A DNA stretch of 64,000 nt from Gordionus sp. m RMFG-2023 (GCF_954871325.1 NC_088775.1:64705561-64769560), one strand, 5' to 3'. Shown: positions 22,824 to 35,665, numbered from the stretch's first letter. Translations and numbers: made by a program. The notes: a model not told the origin generated them from the sequence alone.

Positions 22824-24689
22824 TGAAGAAATAACGTTATAATAATAAGTATTTATGTAAATAAATATGCAAGAGGCTTATTATGTGAAGCAGAAAGAAA
22901 AACAGATAAAGGAACTAATACTTAATATGATAAATGAATGTTTATAAAAATAAATTTTTATATTAAGACTAAACCTGCTTTAAAACTATTCAAAGTATTA
23001 AAATTGATAAAATATACTTGTAATATGTCGATTAAAACTAATTTAAAATACACATGTATAAAATATAGTTGTAATATGTAGATTAAAAACTACTTTAACT
23101 AATAAGGGTATTAAGGCAATATTAAGTCAATACCAGACTGACATACATGTTATGCTGAGCTGAAACCTACTTGATATTGATAAAAAATTAAGGCAAAAAC
23201 AATACAGTAATGAGGCAAAAAACAATAAAGTATATTAAGGTACATTTTGAAATGATAAGAAATTTTAAAATTGAAAGAATATAACAGGGTTTGATAAAAT
23301 ATAACAAGGTAAAGACAAATTACTGACATATTACCTAACCAGAGAATATGAGTATATATACTGTTAGATTAAAGCTAAATTTGTGCTACATTATGATTAA
23401 AAGATAAAAGAAGAAAAAAGATAAAAGATAAAAGGAAGAAAAATATACCTGTTTTGAGAAGACTACTTAAGACTTAGACACCAATTAGAAATAGGTTTTG
23501 AAAGCAAAAAAAAAATTCTGACCTGTTCCAAGTCTACTTTACTTTACTATTCTTGAGATATTAGTTATCCTTCTAAGAAACGCTTCACGATTTTTAATGG
23601 AATAGAGCATCAGTTGTAAATCCAAAAATAGAATTTTCATTTTTCATTTTTGAAGATTTCATTGCAAATATCGTTTTCAATTTTTAAATTTATTATCATT
23701 TTTAAAAATAATTCTATTTTAGAATTTCCTTCTGAAAAATTCATTTTTCTAGCTTTGAAAAATATAATCCATTTTTTTATAAAATGGAGGATTTTAAATA
23801 TCGCGGGAACATGTTGTTAAACAAATTTAATAAACGAGAGTGTGATATTTAGTATTTTCACTAAATATCGCAGGTGTGTATTTAGTTTTTTCACTAAATA
23901 TCACGGGCGTTAGTAGCAGTCATTATCGAATTAAAGTCCTATAAAAAAAAAAATTCATTCATTTGAAATGAACCTATTTATTGTCTTAAAATAAATAGCC
24001 GTAAGGAAATATTAAAATTAAAAATTATGGTCTATATATAGAAAACACAAAATTATTATTAAAATATAAACATTTATTGAAAATGAACCGAAACGAAAAT
24101 AACAAACAACACAAGCAAAACCAAACCCCATAAAAATAATTATATTAATAATATATATGTTTATGTATGATTTATATAAGATAAAAAAATGAAATTCCTT
24201 TTTCATATTCATTTTATTTAATTATCTTAATTTAAAATAAAATTAACTATTACAACCCAGAACTAAGTAAAGGTGGTGTGTATATTTCAAATGCGTATTT
24301 GCAATTGCGAATGAGGACTGAATTATGAGTTACTAACTAATACCTTTTGGACTTGGTATGACGGCACCAATTTCTCAACCAACTATGACTGGAAGGATTT
24401 TTACATATGCGATGTGTCAGTAACAAGGGTGCGGGAAGAGGTGTTTAGAAGAATTAAAGATAGAGGGTTATAGGGAAAAGGTCGAAAAAGTGTTAGGCGT
24501 ACGGAGATGTTGCTGGAAAATAGATAGAGCGATTGGACAAATAATATAATGGATATTAACAGTATGCGGTGACCGAATAATAAGGCAGGGATAGTGAATT
24601 ATTATTACCTGTTTGTCGAAGGTTCTGCGCATAATAGCGGGGCTGTTGTATAAATTGTTAAAGAAAGAATAAATATTTGAGTACAAAAA
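22824..24689. other. AT-rich stretch upstream of the retroelement, with a short hairpin
   Basis: No gene was recognised. GATATTTAGT-ATTTTC-ACTAAATATC (23844-23869) is a perfect 10-bp hairpin and its right half recurs at 23891-23905. From about 24350 the sequence is more GC-rich and may belong to the gypsy fossil that follows. Confidence 0.45.
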
Positions 24690-26080
24690 AGAACAGGAAG
24701 ATGCCTTCGAAGAATTGAAATGTATTATTGGAAGGATCTAGTATGCTTTAATAGATCTAGAATCAGTTGGCCATGGATGCTTCTAATAAAGATGTTGGTG
24801 AAGCGTTATTAATTGCATAGATGAGTTGGAAAGACTTATTTTGATTTTCTCAATAATTTTTAGAAAGACTGAAACAAGGTATTTAGTTATTTACGAAAAA
24901 GTGTTGGCTGTTATATTTGGAATTACATAGTGAGAATATTTGGTAGGGCATATATTTATTATATATATGGATCACAAGACGCTGTGCATCTTTTTAGGAA
25001 AGATAATAAAGAGTTGATGTTGACCTAGATTGAACCTATGGTTGTTATGGTGGGCAGTTTTGAAAAACAGTTAAAATATTGGGGGAAAGAAAAAAATATT
25101 TACCGGACATTCTGTTTAGGTGTGGGTGAAAAGATTTCGAGGACATCTAAAAAAAATTGAACGATATTAATGAACAAGTGGATAAGGACAATGATCAGAA
25201 TATCTAGAGGTAAGCCCATAACGTGATAGAGCTTAAAATAGCGTTATTAAACGACTAATTTTGAGGCAATTTTTAAAAACAGCTAATCAATATTTTAGCC
25301 AAAGAAATATTGTCTAAAGCTCCAGATTTCGCTAATAGATGTCTAGATTCTTGTGTCATCTATAAACAAAATCTTCAGGCTTGAGTAATATATTTCTGGA
25401 TAAAATAATGAGTTAGCCGTTTTTAAAAATCGGCTCAAATCGAGCCCTTTAACAATAATAGCTTTAAAGGACCATTTTGAAAATCGAGTTGATGAGAGTT
25501 ATAGCAAGCAATGGGCCAAAAAATATTACGGGAAGAGGATAAAAAGTAGTTGACGATTTGGACTAGTGCGTGATGCGAGGAATAGTGCCTCTAAAATTAT
25601 GATATGCGGTATTAGCTATGATGAATGCGGAACAACAGCGTGTGGAACGAATGAAGAAATACCGTGAACATGTGTGGTGACAAGGAGTGAGTAAAGAGAT
25701 AGAAATGAAAAAGGTTATGAAATGTGTAATGCTTGAGCCAGTATGCATCGCAAGGATACGAGAAGTTTTATAAAAGCTATACAAACATGTGAGACACTTA
25801 GATTAGTTTGATTTTGGAAATCTATACAACCATGTGAGCTTATACACTTTGATTATTATGATTTTGGAAATAAAAAATATATACTCGTGGTGGACGCTCA
25901 CTCAAGGCGGGTTGATTATAAAGAGGTGAGAGGGTTAACGACGCAAATGTTATGAAAACATTAAAGAACCCATGGGCCCGGTTTTAAGTGGCGAATACAA
26001 TATTGATGGGTGAGTGAGTTTAAGAACTTTTTGTGCTGAAACGAGGTGAGACACATTATACTTCTGCCCAGTAGCGTCAC
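24690..26080 (+). mobile_element. Ty3/gypsy retrotransposon fossil (RNase H and integrase parts)
   Basis: Plus-strand pieces show gypsy RNase H signatures (LAMDASNKDVGEALL near 24765; ETRYLVIYEKVLAVIFGI near 24870) followed by weak integrase-like sequence up to 26080, where a hAT-like terminus begins. It is heavily degraded, with many breaks. A 217-bp MITE sits at 25239-25455. Confidence 0.7.
25239..25455. mobile_element. TAGTGTTG-related MITE, 217 bp
   Basis: The left end is TAGCGTTATTAAACGAC and the right end is GAGCCCTTTAACAATAAT, a diverged inverted pair of the same type as at 41761-41974. The flanks AGCTTAAA (left) and AGCTTTAA (right) look like an eroded 8-bp target duplication. No coding capacity. 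Confidence 0.65.
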
Positions 26081-26466
26081 TAGGAGGGGACGTGCAGGGG
26101 CTCGTCTCCTAAAGATTTTGAATAGCCCATTGAAGAGAAAAATTTTTTATATTTAAAGAATCCCTAACCCTCTATTATGTACATCATATTTGAATACACA
26201 TACCATAAAAAAAGGTATAAATTTTAATATAAAACTTTTTACAGTTTAATATACATGATGTATAATATGTACATATATATTTTATTTATTTCTATAGTTA
26301 ATTTTGTCAAAAATGAAAGACAGCTGTTAATATAAAAATTCTAAAATACATAGTTTACAATTTTCGAATAGTTGCCTTTTTCCCATTTTATAAATTATGT
26401 CATTTCTTTTGATTAAATTTTTAAGGAACAGGAAGTTAAAAATCCTATTAAATAAAAGTAAAAGAA

Positions 26467-29042
26467 CAGTGGGTCGCTGGGGGGGGGGGGGGCGCGAGGG
26501 GCTCGAGCCCCCTAAAAAATTTGAATAGCCCCTTGAAGCAAAATTTTTTTTTTAATGACTCCTTAATATCCCCTTGAAATAAAAATAAATTTTTTTAATT
26601 GCTCACTGAAAATTTTTTTTTATAATTCTATTAAGTAATATATAGATTTAATTTTATTATTAAAAAATTAATAAGTCTATCTAAATTTTTATTAAATGAA
26701 TACTATTTTAATTATTAGATTAGATTAATACATATAAATTATATTTTCACTATGTCAGCTTGCGATCAAATTCTGTGTTAAAAATATATCAATATCACTC
26801 ACTAAATATTAATTTAGCATTAACAGTTGAATCTTAATTGACTTTTATTAATTAAATTATTATATAACCCTAATTAAATTAATATAATCATTTATTAATT
26901 AAGAATTAACAAATTTAATTGTAATTAGCCGAGTTTAACATCACTAATCAACTATATTATTGATTTTTAATAATTATCATGTATCTTTCTAAATTATTTT
27001 CAAGGTCCAAATCCAAATAAGTGTAACAGATTTATTTATAAAAAGTAAGTAGACATATAGTTTATAATCCTCTATTATATATAATTAGGAATAAATTACG
27101 CGCATTCATGAATCACCATATGAGTTAACATTTATGAATATAACTTTAACTATTATTAATGGTACGAGTGATGAATATGGATATTATCTTCAAGGATGGA
27201 TATAAACTGATAAGTGATTGTATTTGTACTTTGAATTTAATTTAATCATATATTTATTTCTTATTTTAGGTTTTAAATTATATTTCTAGAGTACCTTCCC
27301 CGTCCCTTTTTTAAAAAATAAATAGGGCCGTAGGTTTTGGGTGTGGGCTGTTCTCTTGGTCCTCCCTATCTGTTCCAGCCCACAGACGTTTAAATAATAG
27401 TCTATGAACTATTATGCGTACAAGTACGTGCGGCTTGCCCACATACGTGTGAAGGGCTCCTCATATTTTACTTTATGCGTACAAGTACGTGCGGCTTGCC
27501 CACAAACGTGTGAAGGGCTCCTCATATTTTACTTTATACCTAACTTAAATCTTCCAATTAGATGGAAATGAGGAAAACCTAGCGTAGCTTTGTTGTACCT
27601 ACAACGTTGAGAGGGCGTATGCGCTTTATTCCGTAATTATCATGTCTCTTTCTAAATTATTTTCAAGGTCCAAATCCAAATAAGTGTAACAGATTTATTT
27701 GTAAAAAGTAAGTAGACATATAGTTTATAATCCTCTATTATATATAATTATTTATAAAATATTAGGTAAATAGCCACTTTTGCAGACGTATTTGACAGTT
27801 ATATAATATATTACAGTTAAAATTTTTAAAATTTTACTAATCAATACTTTTGATAATAAATATAAGTAACAATTTGCATTCAACTATTTAACGCCATCTA
27901 TTTATTTAAAATATTATTATAATAAAACATCTGATTATTTATCCCAAAATGAATAAATTAGATATCTTTTCTTCTCTTTTTTTACGTGTTTTTGGGAAAG
28001 CTTTTTTTTTTCTTTGAAAAACAGTTTTGAGTTAAATTTTTAATACGAATATATTTTAGATATTATTACAAACTATTATTATTTTAAGATATAATATACC
28101 AACTAGAGATAGTGCGACAATAATATATAAAATTTTAATTGCTTTCATGATATCATGACTCTGGTTCTTATTTTATAGTTACAAAATGTTTCATTTCTAA
28201 TATGTCATCCTTGCCTTGTAAATAACTCAAGGCTTCAATATATTTGCATAATTTTTTTTAAAGATTTTTAGTGTTTTTGTTTCATCAATTCTAACATAAA
28301 AAATTCTGATAAGGGTTACCGTCATGAGTGTCATGGCTATGACTGTAAATTAATCAGCATCTATTATTTGTGTAGGTATCTAATTTAAGATTATTACTAC
28401 AGCTGCTGAGAGCATATGATTGCATATTTTAGACATGCAATAATGGTCAACTGTGTAGTCGTTTATATATCATTAAAAATGGAGGATAATCTTTTAGAAA
28501 TTTAATATCTCACTATAATTTTCTCGATTACTTATCTAGCTTCCATAATATCATCTAAGAGTAAGCTCTAACTATCATATAGTTTTATGATTTGGATTGG
28601 TCATTTATATTCTCTTCTTCAAGAATTGTTAATTTGGTAAGGCCTATTGATTTTTTCTTATTAGTCCATTCTATAAAACATTGTTAAAATGGTAACAGAT
28701 AGTTATATTAGTTTCATGACCTTTTGTAAATGTAAGTTTCTAAGAATTATATAGTCTTATGTGGTTTTTGAAAACCATTATCAATTGAGTCATATGTATG
28801 AATTAATTAACCTTTTTTATCACTTGTTTCTTTAGACGCAAATTTTTTTGTAACAACCATCGAAAATATTTTATACTGTAATAAATAGATTTTGTATTAA
28901 AAAATATTATTTTTAGATATGTCTTCTATTGTTTTAATTATTTATATGTTAGTTAATTTGTATTAATAAATGGCAAAATATGAAATTCAGAATAATTTTT
29001 TAGTTGAGCCCACTGAGATTGTAAAGGCTAGCGACACCCCTG
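26467..29042 (+). mobile_element. hAT-like non-autonomous element A, 2576 bp, TSD TAAAAGAA
   Basis: The ends are CAGTGGGTCGCTGG (followed by a run of Gs) and CTAGCGACACCCCTG. TAAAAGAA is duplicated at 26459-26466 and 29043-29050, perfectly. It lies within the piggyBac element, so it is younger than that. No coding sequence was recognised; only weak AT-rich text and a filler insertion (27087-27633). Confidence 0.9.
26968..27750. repeat. 117-bp direct duplication flanking a 550-bp insert in element A
   Basis: AATTATCATGT.TCTTTCTAAATTATTTTC through CCTCTATTATATATAATTA is present at 26971-27087 and again at 27636-27752 with three or four differences. The related elements at 32030-32130 and 31385-31480 have it once. 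The insert is unlike its surroundings and contains a 63-bp tandem duplication (27412-27474 and 27475-27537; GTACAAGTACGTGCGGCTTG). Confidence 0.85.
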
Positions 29043-29199
29043 TAAAAGAAATGTTTTATATATAAATAGATTGTTATATTCATTAATAGTGTTTAAAATT
29101 TAAATTTTAAGGTGTGTACCCAAATACATAAGCGCACAAATGCAATATGAATTTGGGCTTTTTTGAATTTTTTATATTATTAAATGTTCTTTATTTGCT

Positions 29200-29900
29200 A
29201 TCTATAGTCAAAATGTACTGTATTCCAGAAGATAGTTCTGATTCTAACCTTAGTGGTTCATAAGATGAGGAAATTCTTGATTCAAGGTCAGCAGATGTTG
29301 ATTCTAGTGGAAATACGGTATTTCAACTATTGGTATCACTACACAATTTTAAACTGTGTTTTGTTAATTGGTTCTGTGGTATAGAACATCAAGTATTTCT
29401 CGCCCAAAAGGGAGTATTGCTACAGAGAGAGCTAATAAAATTTATAATTGCCAGTTTCCAACTGAAAAAGAATTCTACAAGATGGAACGTGGATTCACAT
29501 ACACTTAAATGGTATCACTGTATAGTATTCCATATATTTGATATAATGCTCATAAATCATGGTTAATGTATGGGCGAGATTTTGTAGCTTTAGAAGCCAT
29601 TATTAACATTTAAAATTTCAATAGCAAATATTCTGTAAATGTAACAAAAATATGAACGCTAGCGTAAAAAACGAATATCAATTGGCACCAAATATAAAGA
29701 AAAATCTAGCAAAGGGCGGACAAGTCTTATTACGCAGAAAGAAGTAAGGATTTAATAACACACTGGCAAAAATATAGTAAAAAGGCGCGATGCAAAAATC
29801 CTGGGTGTAAATTGATTACAAAAGTGATCCAATTATGATGTATCAGTATGTTTTAGTACAAAAAAGGATTGTTTTAAATTATTTCATGAAAATTATATAA
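29200..29900 (+). pseudogene. piggyBac transposase relic
   Basis: It begins with an acidic N-terminal-like piece (MYCIPEDSSDSNLSGS, 29214 onwards, then DEEILDSRSADVDSSG). It ends with the cysteine-rich C-terminal finger: KARCKNPGCKLITK (about 29784-29825) and, in another frame, YDVSVCFSTKKDCFKLFHEN (about 29837-29896). The catalytic middle has been lost or is unrecognisable; at least one frame change separates the two finger halves. It belongs to the piggyBac element at 26168-30142. Confidence 0.7.
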
Positions 29901-30453
29901 ATTTGTTTTATTACATTGTTTATTAAATAATAAAATTATATATCTTTATTTTCTAATAGGTTTGAAATTGAAAAAATATGATACTTTTTACAAGCATTGT
30001 GTATTTAAATAACACACTGAAATTTTTTAACGGTTTAAAAATTTTAAAAAAAAATTATTTTTAGTTTATTAAGAACCCTTTAAAGACAAAAATAAGTTTT
30101 TTAAAAATTATATCATTTATTGATATGTCACGCAATAGAGGGCTAATATCTCCCTAAACTAAAAATAAATATTTGATAGTCCCCCTGTACGATTTCTTAT
30201 ATAATTCTATTAAGTATTGTATATAGATTTGATTTTATTATTTAAAAATTAATAAGACTATCTAATTATTAAATGAGTGCTATTTTAATTATTAGATTAG
30301 ATTAATACATATAAATTATATTTTCACTATGTCAGTTTGCAATCAAATTCTGTGTTAAAAATTAATATCAATATCACTCATAATGTCCAAATATCAATTT
30401 AGCATTAACATTTAAAGTTTAATTGATTTCTAATATTTAAATATTTTATAACC

Positions 30454-31999
30454 CAGGGGTGTCGCTAGTACAAACTCAGGGGGCTTAACTTAAAAAAATT
30501 TATGGGGGGGGGGGGAAGCCCCACACCCCCTAATTTAAGGGCTTTCGGTCCGCTTTTGCCCGATCTTCAGCTGGGTTTTATATAAACATATTATACTTTT
30601 TTAAAATTTGCTAACTCTGAACAATTATTCTGAATTTTATATTTTGTCATTTATTATATTATACATACAAAATAAACTAGCATATAAATAATTAAACCAA
30701 TATAAGACATTTCTAAAAATAATATTTTTTAATACAAAATCTATTTATTACAGTATATAATATTTTCGATTGAGATATAAAATATTTTACGTCGAAAGAA
30801 TTGCAGTCATAGCCATGACATTAACGATGTTAACTCATATCTTATTATGTTAGATAAATTGATAAAACAAAAACACTAAAAATCTTTAGATATTATTCAA
30901 ATATATTGAAGCCTTAAGTTATTTATAAGGCAAGGATGCCATATTATAAATGAAACATTTTGTAACTATAAAATAAGAACCAGAGTGATATGATGAAAGC
31001 AATTAAGATTTTATATATTATTGTCGCACCACCTCTAGTTGGTATATTAAATCTTAAAATAATAGTGGTTAGCAATAATATCAAAAATATACTCGTATTA
31101 AAAATTTAGCTCAATACTGTTTTTAAATAAAAAATAGCTTTCCTAAAAATACTGAAAAAAAAGAAGAAAAGATATCTAATTTATTACATCTATTGTGGGA
31201 TGAATAATGAGATTTTTATTTTTAATAATATTTTTATATAAATAGATGGCGTTAAAGAATTGAATGCAAATTTTTAGTTATATTCATTATCAACAGCATT
31301 TATTGGTAAAATTTATTAAAATATTAACTGAAATATTATATCACCGTCAAATACGTCTGTAAAAGTGCATTTTACCTAATATTTTATAACCAATTATATA
31401 TAAAAGAGGATTATAAACTATGTTTATTTACTTTTTATATAGAAATCTCTTATATATACTTATTTGGACCTTGAAAATATTTTTCAGGAGAGTCATGGTA
31501 ATTAAATTTAAAATGATTAATAAAATTGATTAGTGATTTTGAACTCGGCTAAATACATATTAAATTTGAAAATTTTCAATTAATAAATTAGTATTAGTAT
31601 ATTTATTTAATTAGGGTTATATAATAATTTAAATAATATAAGTCAATTAAGCTAATACTGTTAATGCGAAATTTTTAGTGATGGAATTCTATTTTTAATA
31701 CAGAATTTGATTGCAAGTTGACATAGTGAAAATATAATTTATATGTATTAATCTAATCTAATAATTAAAATAGTATTCATTTAATAAAAATTAAAATAGT
31801 CTTATTAATTTCTAAATAATAAAATTAAATCTATATATTACTTAAGGGAATTATAAAAGAAATCATTCAGGGGGCAATCAAAAAAATTTATTTTTAGTTC
31901 AAGAGGATATTAAGTAGCCATTAAAAATTTTTTTGCTTCAGTTCAAATTTTTCAGGGGTGTCGAGCCCCTGCGCCCCCCCCCCCCCAGTGACGCCACTG
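30454..31999 (-). mobile_element. hAT-like element B, reverse copy of the element A family
   Basis: It starts CAGGGGTGTCGCTAG (30454) and ends CCAGTGACGCCACTG (31999), the reverse arrangement of element A, with internal sequence matching A on the opposite strand (for example TATTAATCTAATCTAATAAT near 31746). It interrupts the outer element; about 80 bp of that element is missing at the junction, and no target duplication is visible. Confidence 0.75.
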
Positions 32000-32929
32000 T
32001 CAACTATATTATTCATTTTTAAATTTAATAGCCATGCCTCTTCCTAAAAATATTTCCAAGGTCCAAACAAGTATAAGAAATTTCTCTATAAAAAGTAAGT
32101 ATATAATTGATAATCCTCTATTATATAGAATTGGTTACAAAATATTAGGTAAAATGCCACTTTCACTTTATATTTAACAGTTATAGAATATATTAGTTAA
32201 TATTTTAATAAATTTTGCTAATCAATGCTTTTGATAATAAATATAAGTAACGATTTGCATTCAATTTAAAGCCATCTATTTTTAATAAATAATATTAAAA
32301 ATTAACCATCTTATTATTCATCCCAAAATGGATGTAATTCTTATTATATATATATATTATCTTCTCTTTTTTTGTGATTTTACTTCTTTGAAAAACAGTT
32401 TTGATTTAAATTTTTAATACGAGTATATTTTTGATATTACAAACTATTATTTTAAGACATAATTTACCAACTAGAGGTGGTGCGACAATAATATATAAAA
32501 TCTTAATTGCTTTCACAATATCACTCTTGTCCTTATTTTATAGTTACAAAATGATTCATTTGTAATATGGCATCCTTACCATAACTTTTTTATCACTTGT
32601 AATTCTTTAAACATAATTTTTTTTTATATCCGCTATAGAATATTTAATATTGTAATAAATGGATAAATATTTTGTATTAAAAAATATTATTTTTAGAAAT
32701 GTCTTGTATTGTTTTACTTTCATTATTTGTATGCATAATAAATAACAAAATCTGAAATTCAGAATAAATGTTCAGAGTTTGCAAATTTCAATTAAAAAAG
32801 TATAATATATTAATATAAAACCTGACCAAAGGCCGGGCAAAATAGGGGTTATGGGGGACGAAGCCCTAAATAAATTTTTTTTAGTTGAGCCTCCTGAAAC
32901 TGTAAAGAGAATAATTTTGATCATATAAT

Positions 32930-34500
32930 TAATCTAGAAGTATTAAGAAGATTTGATAATACTGGACTGACAACGACGACTGATAAAATTAAAATTCAGT
33001 TACTTATTTAGGTTAATGACGAGGAATTCACCCGACAGAAGATAAGATTAATGCTATAAAAAATTGTAAAACATCGTCTAATGATAAAGAATTACGTTCG
33101 TTTTGGGGAATGGTAAATTACCATGAATCGTTTATAAAAAATTTACACGCCTTTACACCGACTAGCGAGTAAAAACGTGAGTTGATTTTGGTCAGCTAAA
33201 GAAAATGAAAAATTTAATAGTTAAAAAAATATTATTAAAAGATACAATAATTCCTTATTAAGTCGATATTCCTGTCGTGATTTCTTGTGACGCTTCCGAA
33301 GTTGGTCTATGAGATGTTATTGCACACCGATTTCTTATTGGCCAGGAGAAACTGATTGCTTAGTGTTGTTAATTGCTTGGTTGTGTAAAACCCAGACCCG
33401 GGGTTAGGTCTAAAAAATCGACCAAACCAGCTCTAAGCACGACAATGAAGCACGAACCCCGAGCACAGACCCGGGGTCCAGTTGAATAATGTTATTCCAA
33501 TTAGTAAAATAAAAAAATATAAGCATGGCATTTCCTATGGTTAGATAGTAAAATCCTGCAAACAACTCAGCTTAGGGTTAAATTTTTTTTAATCGGAACC
33601 ACATAGGACTTAGAAATACCAAAAAAGTAGGATCAAACTGAATTATTATGTTGGTAGGCCGAGCGATAAATTCCAGCTATGCCATCCTAGTTCAGAATTA
33701 GATACGAGCTTTCTGGCCGGATGTGTTTAATTTCATCGCTATTTTTTTGTTAGACTTGGTTATAAAAAAGCCTCTTTTTCCCAGCCTATTCTCGAAATCA
33801 AAATAAATAAAATCTTCAATTAACACTTTTTATAAAAAAATTTTTATTTTTATTTTTCGTCCATATTTAATTACAATATGTATTAAAATAAAATTTTACT
33901 TTGTTTACCCCTTTTATTGTATATTTAAAAATAATATTATTACTCGTTTCACTTCACTGTAATCGGAAATTATGTGGGGGATAAATTTGTTTATAAAAAA
34001 AATATATATATATAGTTAAAAGAAAGTAAAATAAAAATTAATTTCTATATTTAAATAGATTCTGGCCGTGCTGGTAAATTATTTTTAAAAAAATTCGGAT
34101 TCGGGCCGAAAAACATTTTAATCAAAAGCACCCCAAATTTAAACAAATATTTAAATGATAAGAAAATGAGATTAAAAGCTTTAATTATTAATTTAGAATG
34201 TATAAGATTTAATTTAAGATTACTAAATGAGATTTATTTTTTCTTTCTTTTCATTTATCCGTGCCCCGGGTCTAATCCAGGGTCGACCTGAGCACATAAA
34301 AGGGTCGTAAATTTTACGACCAAGCAAATTTACACTATTGCTTACGCATCGAGGAAACTTTCGGCGGCTGAAAAGAATCACGCCGGGATTGATCGAGAGG
34401 CTTCGGCGATCATGTTCGCTATCAAGAAGTTTCATCAATCTATTTGGAAGACATTTTATTTTGGTTACAGATCATAAACCATTAAAATATATATAAGGTG
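32930..34500 (+). mobile_element. Ty3/gypsy retrotransposon fossil (RT to RNase H), with a hAT insertion
   Basis: Plus-strand pieces of gypsy pol lie at 32930-33360 (end of RT and connection) and at 34337-34500, where RNase H sequence reads YASRKLSAAEKNHAGIDREA. A 976-bp hAT-like element separates the two. The copy is broken several times. It shows the RT to RNase H part, whereas the fossil at 24690-26080 shows RNase H to integrase, so they are different copies. Confidence 0.75.
33361..34336. mobile_element. TAGTGTTG hAT-like non-autonomous element, 976 bp
   Basis: The left end is TAGTGTTGTTAATTGCTTGG and the right end is CCAAGCAAATTTACACTA, followed on both sides by GGTCGTAAATTTTACGACC-like and GACCCGGGG blocks. 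ATTGCTT occurs immediately at each border, although the borders overlap the TA of the tip and the exact duplication length is ambiguous. No coding sequence. It shares termini with 10042-10200. Confidence 0.8.
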
Positions 34501-35525
34501 ATAAAAGAGACCTAAATAAAATTTAGCATTTAACACATATTACACTTTTGCAAAAGGGATTTATGAATCTTTACCACACTTTCACCAACTCGTGATAATG
34601 TCATTTCAGTTTCCAAAATTATAGTGAATTTCTAGGTATAAATCTAAGTAAACTCTTTGTATGTTGAGCTATAAATAGAAATTATTCTGAATTTGAAATT
34701 TATTGTCTCTGAATACTCGTCTAAAATATCTTTTTATATAGAGAAAATGAAAGTGAATATAGATGTAAAGCCGAATTTATCAGGGAAACCACCATAAAGC
34801 ATTCCTAGTTACAGGCTTCGCCTATATTATTAAAATCATGATATCCTACAAATCCTATTTATTTAAATATTTAAAAATATTATAAGCTTTCTAAAAATTT
34901 ATCGTTAGTTTTAAAAAAATGCATCGGAATATTTTTTTTAAATAGGAAAGTCTTAGGCAAAAAAAATCACATTTTTTTCGGACAGGTTAGATCGTCAAAA
35001 ACAGGTTCAATACAGGCTCAAATTGCTATAAATCAAATTTTTCTTGATTAGAAAATATAAAATAATTAAAATCAAAATTCAGGTCATGAACCGTTTAGGT
35101 TCTGTTCTATCCATTAATGTTATGGCATACCAGTTTAGCGTTTGAAAAATTGAGGGTTTGGTAGTCATTATAAATAATTAATTATACAAGGTTGTTTTAA
35201 AAATATTATTATATATATATATACAACCTTAAAATACTGAAATTATTCGGAATTAAAACAACCAAGCAGATAAAAATTTTAATGGGCAAACAAATTTGTG
35301 TAAATAATATTCTGCAACGATTAGTTTTGGCTCGCTATCTATTAACATTATGCGCTCGAAGGCTTTTATAAGCTAGCTAAAGCCTAACACAAAATTCGAT
35401 TCAGGAGAGGACCAGTGATTAGGTATTAAATTAACAAAATAAAACCTTATGTAAGACTTATAGCATTGAGAATGGATAAAATAACAATAGCGAGAACTTT
35501 TACTAGGCTAAGCCCGTTTAATAAT
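34501..35525. other. Degraded AT-rich stretch between the gypsy fossil and PSMD1
   Basis: It may contain further remnants of the gypsy element, but no motif is clear enough to call. Confidence 0.35.
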
Positions 35526-35531
35526 TTTATT
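35526..35531 (-). promoter_or_regulatory. Candidate polyadenylation signal of PSMD1 (AATAAA)
   Basis: AATAAA on the minus strand lies about 60 nt after the stop codon at 35592-35594. This is a plausible short 3' UTR; it was not tested against transcripts. Confidence 0.5.
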
Positions 35532-35591
35532 CATTTGATGTAAAAAGCGAAAATTAATTGAAAAATAATTATAATTAAGTTACAAGATTGT

Positions 35592-35665
35592 TCAATCAAA
35601 ATATTTAAATGGTTCAGGAGGAGCCGGTTCTTCCCCTTCATCTTCTTCGGCTTTTGATTGAGACG
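35592..35665 (-). CDS. PSMD1: PSMD1 terminal exon (Rpn13-binding tail and stop)
   Basis: 74 bp, entered at phase 1 (AG 35667-35666). It encodes SQSKAEEDEGEEPAPPEPFKYFD and TGA. The family tail is EPEPPEPFEYIDD, whose Phe and Tyr pack into the Rpn13 Pru domain; both are kept here, with Lys in place of Glu between them. Confidence 0.94.

Larger units (their letters stand above)
26168..30142 (+). mobile_element. piggyBac element inserted at CTAA, itself carrying a hAT-like element
   Basis: The left end CCCTCTATTATGTACATC and the right end GATATGTCACGCAATAGAGGG form an inverted pair. CTAA flanks both ends (26164-26167 and 30143-30146) where the family normally duplicates TTAA. Removing the 3975 bp joins the outer hAT-like element to match element A at the corresponding place (ATCC-TAATATC.CCC). 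The remaining internal sequence holds a degraded transposase at 29200-29900. Confidence 0.8.
26081..32914 (+). mobile_element. Outermost hAT-like element of a four-layer nest
   Basis: It begins CAGTAGCGTCACTAGG (26081) and is interrupted at 26168 by a piggyBac element. It resumes at 30143 with sequence matching element A (26467-29042) from its subterminal region onward, and is interrupted again by a reverse copy (30454-31999). It ends near 32914 in TAGTTGAGCCTCCTGAAACTGTAAAG, lacking the final CTAGCGACACCCCTG that element A has. No transposase is encoded; it is non-autonomous. Confidence 0.72.

Noticed and set aside
34223-34438. Minus-strand 71-codon frame
   Set aside because: It crosses the end of the hAT insertion and the antisense of gypsy RNase H, so it is a chance frame.
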